A DNA stretch of 64,000 nucleotides from Erythrobacter sp. SDW2 (GTDB lineage: Bacteria; Pseudomonadota; Alphaproteobacteria; Sphingomonadales; Sphingomonadaceae), in NCBI RefSeq assembly GCF_021431965.1, contig NZ_CP090370.1, forward strand, positions 2,790,001 through 2,854,000, given 5' to 3'. Position numbers and translations under genes: made by a program. The notes under the pieces are model-generated. The model searched no databases and was not told where the DNA came from. It saw nothing but the letters and a program-made list of their open reading frames with translations. Below, in pieces: positions 36,537 to 48,301 of the stretch (within the stretch, counting starts at the first letter, position 1; each line of letters starts with the position of its first letter).

Positions 36537-37679
36537 CTACTTGCTCCCTCGATAGTAGCGGTGGGGTACGAACGGCGTCGGCACCACCGTGGCGGCGAGA
36601 CGCTTGTTCCTGACTTCGATTTCCAGCGCGGTGCCCGGTGCGGCGTGTTCGCTCGCGATAGTGGCCATGGCGATGGGATAGCCGAGCGAGGGCGAAAAGC
36701 CGCCGCTGGTGACGATACCGACCTTGGCCTCGCCCGCATAGACCTCTGCGCCTTCGCGCGCGGGCATGCGGCCCTCGACCTTGAGGCCGACCCATTTGCG
36801 CGCCGTGCCTTCCGCGATCTCGCGGTTGATTCGCTCTGCCCCTGGATAGCCGCCTTCGGTCCGGCGGCGCTTGTTGATCCCGAAGATGAGCCCCGCCTCG
36901 ATCGGTGACGTCTCGGGCGAAAGATCGTGGCCGTATAACGGCAGACCCGCCTCCAGCCGCAGACTATCGCGCGCGCCCAGTCCGATGGGCTTCACTTCAG
37001 GCTCGCCGCACAGCAGCGTGGCGATCTCCTCGGCCGCCTCTGCGGGCAGCGAAATCTCGAACCCGTCCTCGCCGGTGTAGCCAGCGCGGGCGATGGTCAC
37101 ATCGTGCCCGGCGATGGTAAAGCGGCCAAACTTCATGAAGGTCAGCACCGAGAGCGGATATTCCCCCTCGGCATGGCGCGCCAGCGCGTCCGCCGCCTTG
37201 GGCCCCTGCAGCGCCAGCAGGGCGCGATCGTCCAGATGGTTGAGGGTGATCTCGTCGGGCAGAAACTCGCGCAGATGGCCGATATCGTCCCACTTGGTCG
37301 CACCGTTGACGACGAGGTAGAGCGCCTCGGGCCAGCGCGAGACCATCAGGTCGTCGAGCACGCCGCCGTCCTCGTCAAGCAGCAGCGAGTAGCGCTGCTG
37401 GCCGAGCTTCAGCGTTGAAAGGTCGATCGGCAGCACCGCCTCGACCGCCGCATCGAGATCCGGCCCCGACAGCAGCAGCTGGCCCATGTGGCTGACGTCG
37501 AACAAGCCTGCGCTCGTGCGGGTCCATTCGTGCTCGGCGACAATCCCTTCATACTGGATCGGCATTTCATAGCCGGCGAAGGGCACCATTCGCGCGCCTT
37601 GCGCGCGGTGCCAGGCATCGAGCGGCAGCTTGCCCGGCTCGATCACTTCATCGTCGGAATCGATATCGATATCGCTCAT
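36537..37679 (-). CDS. gcvT: Glycine cleavage system T protein (aminomethyltransferase)
   Basis: 380 residues from the ATG at 37679; the frame extends upstream but crosses the riboswitch. Motifs include [30 protein letters not shown]-type [12 protein letters not shown], and the folate-binding [12 protein letters not shown]. It transfers the methylene group from lipoyl-GcvH to tetrahydrofolate and releases ammonia. First gene of the glycine-induced operon. It carries an unusual acidic start of about 14 residues ([14 protein letters not shown]). Confidence 0.93.
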   Translation of the reverse strand: MSDIDIDSDDEVIEPGKLPLDAWHRAQGARMVPFAGYEMPIQYEGIVAEHEWTRTSAGLFDVSHMGQLLLSGPDLDAAVEAVLPIDLSTLKLGQQRYSLLLDEDGGVLDDLMVSRWPEALYLVVNGATKWDDIGHLREFLPDEITLNHLDDRALLALQGPKAADALARHAEGEYPLSVLTFMKFGRFTIAGHDVTIARAGYTGEDGFEISLPAEAAEEIATLLCGEPEVKPIGLGARDSLRLEAGLPLYGHDLSPETSPIEAGLIFGINKRRRTEGGYPGAERINREIAEGTARKWVGLKVEGRMPAREGAEVYAGEAKVGIVTSGGFSPSLGYPIAMATIASEHAAPGTALEIEVRNKRLAATVVPTPFVPHRYYRGSK

Positions 37680-38042
37680 TACAGTCCCCGAACCAGCGCC
37701 ATCCCGGGATCGAGACACCGCACCGCCCCCTCTGTCGGGAAACCTGAGAGCTTCATGCCGCGCGAACGCCGCACTTCTTCCTTCGGTGGCCGCTACGCTT
37801 GGCAGCAACGCTTTCCAGAGTGTCAGCCGGTCCAGCGGTCCTTTGGCCTGAGAGATTCCGGGGCGGTTGCTCCTTCGGCGCCCTGCCCGAAAGGCAAGGT
37901 CTCTCCCGCTGGTCCGTCCGGCAGAATCGCTCCTGCCGGAAGACGATTTGCGCATGGGCGATTGCAATCGCTGCGTCAATCGCACAGCCGTGTCGATAGC
38001 GAAGAAATTGCGCAGCGAAAGGTGTGCCGCTAGAGGGCCGAT
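37680..38042. other. Intergenic leader between gcvT and the MFS gene
   Basis: The 363 bases without a gene hold the tandem glycine riboswitch of the gcv operon at 37725-37920. The remaining part, 37921-38042, contains the presumed promoters of the divergent MFS gene and of the gcv operon, but I see no clear consensus boxes. Confidence 0.7.
37725..37920 (-). promoter_or_regulatory. Tandem glycine riboswitch of the gcv operon
   Basis: On the reverse strand two aptamers follow each other. Aptamer 1 (about 37827-37920) shows GCGGGAGAGACC, then GCGCCGAAGGAGCAA and AATCTCTCAGGCCAAAGGAC. Aptamer 2 (about 37725-37822) shows ACACTCTGGAAAGCG, CCACCGAAGGAAGAAG and GCTCTCAGGTTTCCCGACAG. These GCCGAAGGAGCAA/CTCTCAGG blocks are the class signature. 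Tandem aptamers bind glycine and switch on cleavage genes. Forty-five bases remain to the gcvT start, so the switch probably acts on translation or a nearby terminator. Confidence 0.93.
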
Positions 38043-39596
38043 ATGACAACGACCACGGCGCCTGCGCGGCACTCCATTGTCGGTGAGCGGGCGATCTGGT
38101 TCTGGGCCGGATGTGCCGCCATCAGTGCGGGCATCGTGCTCCATCTGCCGATGCTGGTTCACGCGCACCACATGATGGGCAACCGGCTGGTCGGCATGCC
38201 GATGGACCCTTGGATGCATCTGGGTATGGCGCTGATCCTGCTGGGTGTGCCGCTGGCTTGCTGGGGCGCGCTGCCGAGGCATCGTGCGCCCCATGGCAGC
38301 GAGGCCGGTACCAGTTACGAGGCGCCCGATACGACCCAGCTCAACCGGTGGCACGCGGGGGTTCTTGCGGTGCTGACGCTCGGCCTCGTCATCGATGTAA
38401 TGAAGCCTGCCACGCTTGGATTTGTGCTGCCGGGACTGCGCAACGAGTATGGCATCGACCCGTCGACAGCCGCCTTGCTCCCGCTGGTTGCGCTGACGGG
38501 GACAACGGTCGGCTCGTTCGTTTGGGGCTGGCTGGCCGACGTCTACGGCCGCCGCGTATCGATCCTGCTCTCGACCATCCTGTTCGCCTCGACCGCCATC
38601 TGCGGGGCCATGCCCTCGTTCGAGTGGAACCTAGTCATGTGCTTCCTGATGGGCTGTTCGGCCGGGGGCATGTTGCCGGTAGTCTATACGCTGCTGGCAG
38701 AGGTCATGCCGCCGCGCCATCGATCCTGGGTGCTGGTGCTGGTTGGCGGGACGGGGCTGATCGGCGGCTACCTGGCGGCGAGCGCGGCCGCCCACGCCTT
38801 CGAGCCCCAATTCGGCTGGCGGGTGCTGTGGCTGCAAGGCTTTCCGAGCGCGCTGCTGCTCCTGGCGCTGGCCCGTTTGATCCCGGAATCGCCGCGCTTC
38901 CTGGCCGAACAGGGCCGCGATGCGGAACTGGCTCAGATGCAGCAGCGATTCGGTATCGTTCCCCGGCCCCGGGTCGATGCACCAGCTGATGCCGATATCG
39001 CGCATCACCGTCACGGCCGATTGACCGCTGCCCTCTCAATTGCGGCGCTGGCCTGGAGCTTCGTCAATTTCGGGCTGCTGCTGTGGCTGCCGAGCGATCT
39101 GCAGGAACGCGGTTACAGCGCCGAGCTAGCCAGCGGTATCCTTGCCAGCTCGGCATTGCTAGCCCTGCCGACGATCGTGCTGGCCGCTTGGCTATACAGC
39201 CGCTGGAGCAGCAAGTGGACGCTGGTCGGCACGGTGCTGCTGACGCTGGCCGGGCTCGTCGGCGCGCTGCTGCCGGCGCCTGTGCTGGCATCGCCGCCGG
39301 TGCTGATCGCGGTGATCGCCACGTTGATCGTCGGCACCAACGGGATGATCGCCGTGCTGCTGCCGTATACGGCGGAGAACTACCCGCTGGGTGTCCGCGG
39401 GCGGGCGACCGGGTTGGTGGCAGGGGCGAGCAAGTTCGGCGGCGTGGCCGTACAGGGTTTTGCCTTGATGGGCCTGATCCCGACGTTGGGCGGCGCAGCC
39501 GTGGCCTTGCTGGCACCCATGGGGGTTTCGGCGGCGCTGATCGCCTGGGCGGGCCGCGAGACCCGCGGGCGCAGCTTGCGCGAACTGGAAGCCTGA
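38043..39596 (+). CDS. MFS transporter with an N-terminal two-helix extension
   Basis: 517 residues. After about 90 N-terminal residues with two predicted membrane helices and many histidines (VHAHHMMGN and PWMHLGMAL), an MFS core of 12 helices begins. It has the loop motif GWLADVYGRRVSILLS, the family G-x3-D-x2-GRR signature. The C-terminal half also has helices with the GVRGRATGLVAGASKFGG loop. The class is close to the AAHS/sugar-porter branch; no substrate can be read. Divergent from the gcv operon. Confidence 0.8.
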   Translation: MTTTTAPARHSIVGERAIWFWAGCAAISAGIVLHLPMLVHAHHMMGNRLVGMPMDPWMHLGMALILLGVPLACWGALPRHRAPHGSEAGTSYEAPDTTQLNRWHAGVLAVLTLGLVIDVMKPATLGFVLPGLRNEYGIDPSTAALLPLVALTGTTVGSFVWGWLADVYGRRVSILLSTILFASTAICGAMPSFEWNLVMCFLMGCSAGGMLPVVYTLLAEVMPPRHRSWVLVLVGGTGLIGGYLAASAAAHAFEPQFGWRVLWLQGFPSALLLLALARLIPESPRFLAEQGRDAELAQMQQRFGIVPRPRVDAPADADIAHHRHGRLTAALSIAALAWSFVNFGLLLWLPSDLQERGYSAELASGILASSALLALPTIVLAAWLYSRWSSKWTLVGTVLLTLAGLVGALLPAPVLASPPVLIAVIATLIVGTNGMIAVLLPYTAENYPLGVRGRATGLVAGASKFGGVAVQGFALMGLIPTLGGAAVALLAPMGVSAALIAWAGRETRGRSLRELEA

Positions 39597-39603
39597 TCCA
39601 CGC

Positions 39604-42234
<2,631 letters not shown>

Positions 42235-42235
42235 G

Positions 42236-43282
42236 TCAGGCAGCAATCGTAAAGGGTTCGAGCCCCGCTAGCCGCATGTCGCGTGCGACCCTGGGCACGC
42301 GGCGGGGGCTGAGGTCCTTCACCGCATTGGCGATCCGGGCGATGTGATCGGGGGTGGAACCGCAGCAGCCGCCGAGGATGTTGACCTGCTCGTTCTCCGC
42401 CCATTGCCGCACCAGCCCCGCGGTCGTCTCGGGTGCCTCGTCATATTCGCCGAGCTCGTTGGGCAGCCCAGCATTGGGATAGGCCAGGATCAGCGTATCG
42501 GCGATGCGCGAGAGCAGCTGGACATGCGGGCGCAACTGCTCCGCGCCGAAGCTGCAATTGAGCCCGATGGTCACGGGCTGCGCATGGCGCACCGCGTTCC
42601 AGAAGGCCTCGACCGTGTGCCCGGAGAGGTTGCGACCAGACAGGTCGGTCAGCGTCATCGACAGCATCAGCGGCACTTCGCGGCCCAGTTCGCGCTCCAG
42701 CCGCTTGACCGCGAAGATGCCGGCCTTGGCGTTGAGCGTATCGAAGATCGTCTCGATCAGGATGAAGTCCACCCCGCCCTCGACGAGCGCGGCAGCCTGT
42801 TCGTGATAGACGTCGGCCAGCCCGTCGAAGTCGATCTCGCGGAAACCGGGATCCTCGACATCGGGGCTGAGCGAGAGGGTCTTGTTGGTCGGCCCGATCG
42901 CGCCCGCGACGAAGCGGAGCCTGCCGTCGAGCTTCTCGTATTGGTCGGCCAGCTCGCGTGCGATGCGGGCCGAGGCGCGGTTGATGTCGCCCACCAGCCC
43001 TTCAGCCGCATAATCGGCCTGGCTGATGCGGTTGGCGGAGAAGGTGTTGGTCGAAACCACGTCCGATCCGGCATCGAGATAGGCACGGGTGATGTCCTCG
43101 ATCACATCGGGCCGCGTCAGCGCGAGGATGTCGTTGTTGCCCTTCTGGTCGGACTTGAGGCCTAGATCGCCGGCATAGTCCTCTTCCGACAACTTGCGAT
43201 TCTGGATCTGCGTACCGAACGCGCCATCGAACACCAGCACGCGCTTGGCGGCTTCGGCCTGCAATTTTTGGCGCGGGGTCAT
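42236..43282 (-). CDS. Methionine synthase, homocysteine-binding domain (N part of MetH)
   Basis: 348 residues from the ATG at 43282, overlapping the metF stop. The zinc-binding residues are in [12 protein letters not shown] and [13 protein letters not shown], and the start [17 protein letters not shown] is typical for the homocysteine-binding barrel of MetH. The remaining MetH domains are encoded by the next gene, and the two proteins together equal one E. coli MetH of about 1230 residues. The split arrangement is common in sphingomonads. Confidence 0.93.
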   Translation of the reverse strand: MTPRQKLQAEAAKRVLVFDGAFGTQIQNRKLSEEDYAGDLGLKSDQKGNNDILALTRPDVIEDITRAYLDAGSDVVSTNTFSANRISQADYAAEGLVGDINRASARIARELADQYEKLDGRLRFVAGAIGPTNKTLSLSPDVEDPGFREIDFDGLADVYHEQAAALVEGGVDFILIETIFDTLNAKAGIFAVKRLERELGREVPLMLSMTLTDLSGRNLSGHTVEAFWNAVRHAQPVTIGLNCSFGAEQLRPHVQLLSRIADTLILAYPNAGLPNELGEYDEAPETTAGLVRQWAENEQVNILGGCCGSTPDHIARIANAVKDLSPRRVPRVARDMRLAGLEPFTIAA

Positions 43283-44208
43283 GCGGCATCTCCCTTGGGC
43301 CGCATGCCGAGCATGTGGCAGATGGCATAGCTTAACTCGGCCCGGTTGAGGGTGTAGAAGTGGAACTGGCGCACGCCGCCGGCATAGAGGCGACGACACA
43401 GCTCGGCAGCGATGGTCGCGCTGACCAGCTGGCGCGCCTCGGGGCGCTCGTCGAGCCCCTCGAACAGGCCTTCCATCCATCCAGGGATGGCCGTTCCGCA
43501 CAGGCCCGACATGCGCTGCACAGCGGCGAAGCTTATCACCGGCATGATCCCCGGAACGATTTCGCCCTTGATCCCGGCCGCCGCAGCGCGGTCGCGGAAA
43601 TCGAAGAAGCAGCGGGTGTTGAAGAAGAACTGGGTAATCGCCCGCGTCGCCCCGGCATCGAACTTGGCCTTGAGGTTGTCGATATCGGCCTGTGCATCGG
43701 GGCTGTCCGGGTGGACTTCGGGGTAAGCGGCCACGGAGATCTCGAAATCGGCCACCTGCTTGAGACCGGCGATGAGTTCCACCGCATTGCCATAGCCGCC
43801 GGGATGCGGAGTGTACTTGCCCGAACCGTCAGGCGCATCGCCGCGCAGGGCAACAATGTGCCGAATGCCCTCTGCCCAGTAATGGCTCGCGACTTCATCG
43901 ACTTCCTCGCGGCTCGCACCCACGCAGGTAAGATGCGCCGCCGCCGGAATGCCCGCCTCGTTCTGGATCCGCACGACCTGCTGGTGGGTGCGCTCGCGCG
44001 TGGTCCCGCCCGCGCCATAGGTGACCGAGGCGAAGCGCGGCCCGAGGGGCTTGAGCGTTTCGACGCTCTGCCACAGCGTTTCCCCCATCTTCTCGGTCTT
44101 GGGCGGAAAGAATTCGAAGCTGACCTCTATATCCCCCGGCAGGCCGGAGAACAGGGGAGCCTCGAGCGCGAGCTGGCCCTCGCGCATCTGCTGGACGGTC
44201 GGGCTCAT
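43279..44208 (-). CDS. metF: Methylenetetrahydrofolate reductase
   Basis: 309 residues. Motifs include VSFEFFPPKTEKMGETLW (catalytic Glu), YGAGGTTRERTHQ, HLTCVGASREEVDE, ALRGDAPDGSGKY (FAD/substrate) and QFFFNTRCFFDF. It makes 5-methyltetrahydrofolate, the methyl donor for MetH encoded next. It follows the regulator gene with a one-base overlap (TGATG) and overlaps the metH N part by four bases. Confidence 0.95.
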   Translation of the reverse strand: MSPTVQQMREGQLALEAPLFSGLPGDIEVSFEFFPPKTEKMGETLWQSVETLKPLGPRFASVTYGAGGTTRERTHQQVVRIQNEAGIPAAAHLTCVGASREEVDEVASHYWAEGIRHIVALRGDAPDGSGKYTPHPGGYGNAVELIAGLKQVADFEISVAAYPEVHPDSPDAQADIDNLKAKFDAGATRAITQFFFNTRCFFDFRDRAAAAGIKGEIVPGIMPVISFAAVQRMSGLCGTAIPGWMEGLFEGLDERPEARQLVSATIAAELCRRLYAGGVRQFHFYTLNRAELSYAICHMLGMRPKGDAA

Positions 44209-45191
44209 CAGGCCGGTTCCTTGCGGGGTGAGGGGATGGTTTGCGTGGCGCGGGTGCCGAGCCAGACCTTGACGATCAGCTCGCCGCCCTCGAGCGCCAT
44301 CGGCTTGGCAGGCGTGAAACCAGCATGCTGCAGCAGCTCGCGCATCTGCCTGTCGGCAAAGCCGAGGCGGACATGCTGGTACCGCTCGCGCAGTTCCTCG
44401 CGGGTGTGGGCGGCGAAATCGACGATGGCGATGCGGCCGCCGGGTTTGAGCACCCGTGCCGCTTCGGCCAGCGCCCGCTCGGGCTCGGCGGTGAAGTGGA
44501 GCACCTGGTGCAGCAGCACGGTGTCGAAGCGCGCATGGGCAAAGGGCAGGCCGAGGAAATCGCCCTGCACCAGCTCGACCCGGTCGGGCGGCAGGTGCTG
44601 CAACTTGGCGCGGGCGACGCGCAGCATCTCGAGGCTCTTGTCGAGCGCGACGATATGATCGGCGCTGGCGCCGAACAGTTCGGCCATGCGCCCGGTGCCG
44701 GTCCCGATGTCGAGCAGCTCGCCGAGCGGGGCCTTGCCCAATGCCGCGACCAGCGCCTGCTCCACCGCATCGTCCGGCGTGTGCAGGCGGCGCAGCTCGT
44801 CCCAGCTCTCGGCATTGGCGGCGAACCAATCGGCAGCGCCTGCCTCGCGCGCCTGCCGGATCGCCGCGAGGTGGCGCCGGTCCTGCGCACATTGGCGCTC
44901 GAATTCCTCGTCGTCGGCCTCGGCTGCCACCAGCACGCGCGCCACCGCCTCACCCAGCGCACCGCTCTCGGCATCGGCCAGCCGCGAACGCAGGAACACC
45001 CAGCTGCCCTCGCGTCGCCGCTCGGCGAGGCTGGCATCGCACAGGATGGCGACATGGCGAGAGACACGCGGCTGGCTTTGTCCTAGAACCTGCGCCAGCT
45101 CGCCCACGGCAAGCTCCATCGTGCCCAGCAGCTGCATGATCCGCAGCCGGGTCTGGTCCGCCAGAGCGCGCATGGTGGCTTCGAGCTTCAT
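44208..45191 (-). CDS. ArsR-family regulator fused to a SAM-dependent methyltransferase domain (SahR-like)
   Basis: 327 residues from the ATG at 45191 with GCAGGT ahead; an ATG at 45203 falls inside the operator. Residues 1-90 are an ArsR winged helix (LADQTRLRIMQLL, LGQSQPRVSRHVAIL), without the metal-binding cysteines of ArsR. Residues 145-320 form a class I methyltransferase-like fold (LLDIGTGTGRMAELFG, VLHFTAEPERALAEAARVLKPGGRIAIVDF). Such fusions include SahR, which senses S-adenosylhomocysteine and represses methionine cycle genes. First gene of the operon with metF and split metH. Confidence 0.88.
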   Translation of the reverse strand: MKLEATMRALADQTRLRIMQLLGTMELAVGELAQVLGQSQPRVSRHVAILCDASLAERRREGSWVFLRSRLADAESGALGEAVARVLVAAEADDEEFERQCAQDRRHLAAIRQAREAGAADWFAANAESWDELRRLHTPDDAVEQALVAALGKAPLGELLDIGTGTGRMAELFGASADHIVALDKSLEMLRVARAKLQHLPPDRVELVQGDFLGLPFAHARFDTVLLHQVLHFTAEPERALAEAARVLKPGGRIAIVDFAAHTREELRERYQHVRLGFADRQMRELLQHAGFTPAKPMALEGGELIVKVWLGTRATQTIPSPRKEPA

Positions 45192-45200
45192 CGCTACCTG

Positions 45201-45222
45201 CATATAAAGATATCGTTATATG
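45201..45222. promoter_or_regulatory. Palindromic operator ahead of the methionine cycle operon
   Basis: CATATAA (45201-45207) and TTATATG (45216-45222) are perfect inverted copies around AGATATCG. It is 10-31 bases upstream of the regulator start and 74 bases from the divergent aldo/keto reductase gene. A symmetric 22-base site is what an ArsR-type dimer would bind, so autoregulation is likely. Confidence 0.72.
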
Positions 45223-45295
45223 TGCAAGTCCGCTTCGCACTTGTTCGCGCTGACGCAGCAATGTTACGTCTTGGCCCGTCCCAAGGAGAGGTTTC

Positions 45296-46315
45296 ATGCA
45301 ATACGCCCAATTCGGCCGCTCGGGCCTCACCGTCTCGCGGCTGTGCCTCGGCTGCATGAGCTTCGGCGATGCTGCCGCCGAGGGACATGACTGGACACTG
45401 GGCGAGAACGAGGCCCGCCCCTTCTTCCGCCAGGCGCTCGAGGCCGGGATCAATTTCTTCGACACCGCCAACATGTATTCGGGAGGCACGAGCGAGGAGA
45501 TCACCGGGCGAATCCTCAAGGACATGGCCCGCCGCGACGAAATCGTGATCGCGACCAAGGCGCATTTCCGCTGGCGCAACGCGCCCAACACCGGAGGCCT
45601 CTCCGCCAAGGCGTTGATGCATGCGGTGGACGACAGCCTGCGCCGGCTCGGCACCGACTATATCGACCTCTACCAGATCCACCGGCTCGACCCGCTGACC
45701 CCGATGGATGAGATCGTCGAGACGCTCGATGCCATCGTGCGCAGCGGCAAGGTCCGCTACCTCGGCGCCTCCAGCATGCATGCGTGGCAGTTCCAGAAGC
45801 TGCTGCACATCGCCGACAAGGCGGGCCTGAAGAAATTCATCTCGATGCAGAATTACGTCAACCTGCTCTACCGCGAGGAAGAGCGCGAGATGCTGCCGCT
45901 GTGCCGCGACTACGGAATTGCGGTGATGCCATGGAGCCCGCTCGCCCGCGGCAAGCTCGCCCGGCCTGCTGACGCCGAAAGCACGGCGCGTTCCGAAACC
46001 GACCGTATCCAGTCGCTGCTCTACAGCCGCACGGAGGAGGCCGACCGCAAGGTGATCGACGCGGTCGAGGCCATCGCCAGCGAGCGCGGCGTGCCAATGG
46101 CGCAGGTGGCGCTGGCGTGGGTGCTGCAGGTGCCGGGCGTCACCAGCCCGATCATCGGCGCGACCAAGCAAAGCCACATCGGCGATGCGGTGGCGGCGCT
46201 CGACATCGAATTGACGGAAGCCGAGTTGAAGGCGCTGGAAAGCCCCTATGTGCCGCACGCAGTGGTGGGGATGTTCGACCTGCCGGGGCCGGAGTTGAAG
46301 GTGAGCCTGGTGTAA
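45296..46315 (+). CDS. Aldo/keto reductase
   Basis: 339 residues. MQYAQFGRSGLTVSRLCLGCMSFGD start, INFFDTANMYSGG with the catalytic Asp and Tyr, VIATKAHFRW (Lys), YIDLYQIHRLDPLTPM and the C-terminal NADPH-binding region (ITSPIIGATK-like VTSPIIGATKQSHIGDA). It reduces aldehydes or ketones with NADPH; the substrate is unknown. AAGGAGAGG precedes the start. Divergent from the methionine operon, so it may share the operator. Confidence 0.88.
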   Translation: MQYAQFGRSGLTVSRLCLGCMSFGDAAAEGHDWTLGENEARPFFRQALEAGINFFDTANMYSGGTSEEITGRILKDMARRDEIVIATKAHFRWRNAPNTGGLSAKALMHAVDDSLRRLGTDYIDLYQIHRLDPLTPMDEIVETLDAIVRSGKVRYLGASSMHAWQFQKLLHIADKAGLKKFISMQNYVNLLYREEEREMLPLCRDYGIAVMPWSPLARGKLARPADAESTARSETDRIQSLLYSRTEEADRKVIDAVEAIASERGVPMAQVALAWVLQVPGVTSPIIGATKQSHIGDAVAALDIELTEAELKALESPYVPHAVVGMFDLPGPELKVSLV

Positions 46316-46321
46316 AGGAAA

Positions 46322-46397
46322 TGGTGCCGCTTACGTGACTCGAACACGTGACCCCATCATTACGAATGATGTGCTCTACCAACTGAGCTAAAGCGGC
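46322..46397 (-). tRNA. tRNA-Thr(CGT)
   Basis: 76 bases on the reverse strand, with CCA encoded. The acceptor stem GCCGCTT pairs with AAGCGGC, the D-arm is GCTCAGTTGGTAGAGC, the anticodon loop TTCGTAA gives CGT, and the T-arm is CACGTGTTCGAGTCACGTG-like with TTCGAGT. Ends seven bases from the aldo/keto reductase stop. Confidence 0.97.
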
Positions 46398-46416
46398 ACT
46401 CTTGCAGTGCTGAAGG

Positions 46417-46490
46417 TGGAGGCCCGAGCCGGAATCGAACCGGCGTGCAAGGATTTGCAGTCCTCTGCGTAACCACTCCGCCATCGGGCC
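46417..46490 (-). tRNA. tRNA-Cys(GCA)
   Basis: 74 bases on the reverse strand, CCA encoded. The acceptor stem is GGCCCGA with TCGGGCC. The anticodon arm GAGGACTGCAAATCCT gives GCA, and the T-arm GCCGGTTCGATTCCGGC is standard. It lies 19 bases upstream of tRNA-Thr in the same direction, so both probably come from one transcript. Confidence 0.97.
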
Positions 46491-46634
46491 GAGCCCGCGC
46501 CTGCCACTGCCGCAGCGCGCGGGAAGCGGCCCCCTAGCGCCCTTCACGCGCCAGTTCAATGGCCATTCCGCGCCCGGGCGCCGTTGGCGAAGGAAGGGTG
46601 GCGATTTGCAATCCCTTCGCTATGGACCGTGGCC

Positions 46635-47408
46635 ATGTCGATTGCCGCACTGCTTGCCCCGATCACTGCCGAAGGCGGTCCCGTCACTCTCCCGGCCGAG
46701 GGCTGGATGCAAGGGCGCACGCTCTATGGCGGGGCGGGTGCCCTGGTCGCCTATACGGCCGCGACGCGGGCCTTCCCCGATCTGCCGCCGCTGCGTTCGG
46801 CCCAGGTCGGCTTTGTCGGGCCGGTCGGGACAGAGATAGCCACGCGGGTCGAGATGGTGCGGCAGGGACGCAATGTCGCGATCGTGCGCAGCGAGCTGCT
46901 GGTCGAAGGCAGCGTCGGGCTGACGGCGCTGTGGGTGTTCGGGACGGAGCGCGAGCCCAATGCGGTGCATCCTGCGCCAAAGGTCGAGCCCTGGCCGGGC
47001 GCTCCGGAGGAATACGAATCGCTCCCCGTGCCGCCGGGCAACCACTTCATCGCGCGCTATGACATCCGCCGGGCGCAGGACACCAGCGGCCCCGGTGCGC
47101 CGCTGGTGCGCCGATGGTTCCGCCTGCGCGAGCCGGAGGCGCTCGATCCGGTCTCGACCATGATCCTGATGGGCGACACGCTGCCGCCGGGCTCGATGCG
47201 GGCGATGCAGCGGCAAGGGCCGTTCAGCTCGATCAACTGGTCGTTCAACGTGCTCGACCCTGTGGCGACTACGCGCGACGGGTGGTGGCTGGCCGAGACC
47301 GCCAGCGACCATGCCGACCACGGCTATTCAAGCGAGCGGCTGCGGCTATGGAATGCCGGGGGCCAGCAGGTGCTGGCCGGACAACAGGCGATGGCGATCT
47401 TCGGTTGA
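46635..47408 (+). CDS. Thioesterase family protein (TesB-like double hotdog)
   Basis: 257 residues from the ATG at 46635; the frame opens at 46584 with a poorer start. Two hotdog units are visible: GRTLYGGAGALVAYTAATRAFPDLPPLRSAQVGFVGPVG in the N half and SSINWSFNVLDPVATTRDGWWLAETASDHADHGYSSERLRLWN in the C half. This is the acyl-CoA thioesterase II-like fold that hydrolyses acyl-CoAs. The chain length preference is not visible. Convergent with the crotonase gene. Confidence 0.8.
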   Translation: MSIAALLAPITAEGGPVTLPAEGWMQGRTLYGGAGALVAYTAATRAFPDLPPLRSAQVGFVGPVGTEIATRVEMVRQGRNVAIVRSELLVEGSVGLTALWVFGTEREPNAVHPAPKVEPWPGAPEEYESLPVPPGNHFIARYDIRRAQDTSGPGAPLVRRWFRLREPEALDPVSTMILMGDTLPPGSMRAMQRQGPFSSINWSFNVLDPVATTRDGWWLAETASDHADHGYSSERLRLWNAGGQQVLAGQQAMAIFG

Positions 47409-47411
47409 GCC

Positions 47412-48227
47412 CTAGACGTCGGCGTAGCTGGCCTTGCGCTTCTGCATCCCGGCTATCACGGCCTCGATCTGGTTGGGCTTGCGGATGACGGCGTCCTGCT
47501 CGACGCTTTCGGCCATCAGCAACTCGGCGCCGCTGGCATCATACATCATGTTCGTGATGCGCTTTGCCGCCTGCATGGCGTGGGGATTCCGGTCGGCGAT
47601 CACGCGCGCGAGATCGATCGCCTTGCCGAGCGGATCGTCGCTGACGTGCGTCGCAAGGCCCAGGGCTTGGGCTTCCTGGCCCGTAAATTCGCGATTGGTG
47701 TAGATCAGCTCGCGCAGCACATCGTCGCGCACCAGCCCGCGCCACAGCGGATAGCCGCCCATGTCCGGCACCAGCCCCCATTTCATCTCCATGATGGCCA
47801 TGCGAGTGGCGGGGTGGACCACGCGGATGTCGGCCCCGCTGGCGATCTGCAGCCCGCCGCCGAAGCACACGCCGTGGATGGCGGCGATCACCGGCACCTT
47901 GAGCTTGCGCCACTGGGTCGCGACCTGCTGCGCGCGGTTGGAATCGCCATGCGTACGGTCCGCCAGCGTGCCGCCGGCGGGGCTGTTGCCCGAATTGGCA
48001 TTGCCGAAGTTCGACAGGTCGAGCCCGGCGCAGAACGCCCGCCCCTCGCCCGAAAGCACCACCGCGCGCACGCCGGGCTGGGCCTGCAAGGCGTCGCCCG
48101 CCGCGATCATGGTTTCGAACATCGCAGCGTCGAGCGCGTTCATCTTGTCGGCGCGGATGAAGCGCACCTGCGCGACACCGTCATCCTCGAGCGTGATCGA
48201 GACGCGATCGTTGGTCTGGAAGTCCAT
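47412..48227 (-). CDS. Crotonase/enoyl-CoA hydratase family protein
   Basis: 271 residues from the ATG at 48227, preceded by AGGAGAG; a TTG six codons upstream is less likely. Typical ECH fold: FIRADKMNALDAAMFETMIAAG, SGEGRAFCAGLDLSNFG, IHGVCFGGGLQIASGADIRVVHPATRMAIMEMKWGLVPDMGG. The second catalytic acid expected in true hydratases is less clear, so it could be an isomerase or another crotonase. No pathway neighbours. Confidence 0.82.
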   Translation of the reverse strand: MDFQTNDRVSITLEDDGVAQVRFIRADKMNALDAAMFETMIAAGDALQAQPGVRAVVLSGEGRAFCAGLDLSNFGNANSGNSPAGGTLADRTHGDSNRAQQVATQWRKLKVPVIAAIHGVCFGGGLQIASGADIRVVHPATRMAIMEMKWGLVPDMGGYPLWRGLVRDDVLRELIYTNREFTGQEAQALGLATHVSDDPLGKAIDLARVIADRNPHAMQAAKRITNMMYDASGAELLMAESVEQDAVIRKPNQIEAVIAGMQKRKASYADV

Positions 48228-48301
48228 GGAAATTCTCTCCTGCAACTGCTTGTGCGGAAGAGTTGCCGATCAGGACTGGTCTGTCCAGCCTCTACCTAGG
48301 T

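Noticed and set aside
37680-38354. N-terminal extension of gcvT across the leader
   Set aside because: The frame would translate through a well-formed tandem glycine riboswitch and part of the divergent MFS gene. The start at 37679 fits the family.
45185-45295. SAM or SAH riboswitch ahead of the methionine operon
   Set aside because: The leader is only about ten bases from operator to start codon, too short for any known class. The ArsR-type operator explains control.
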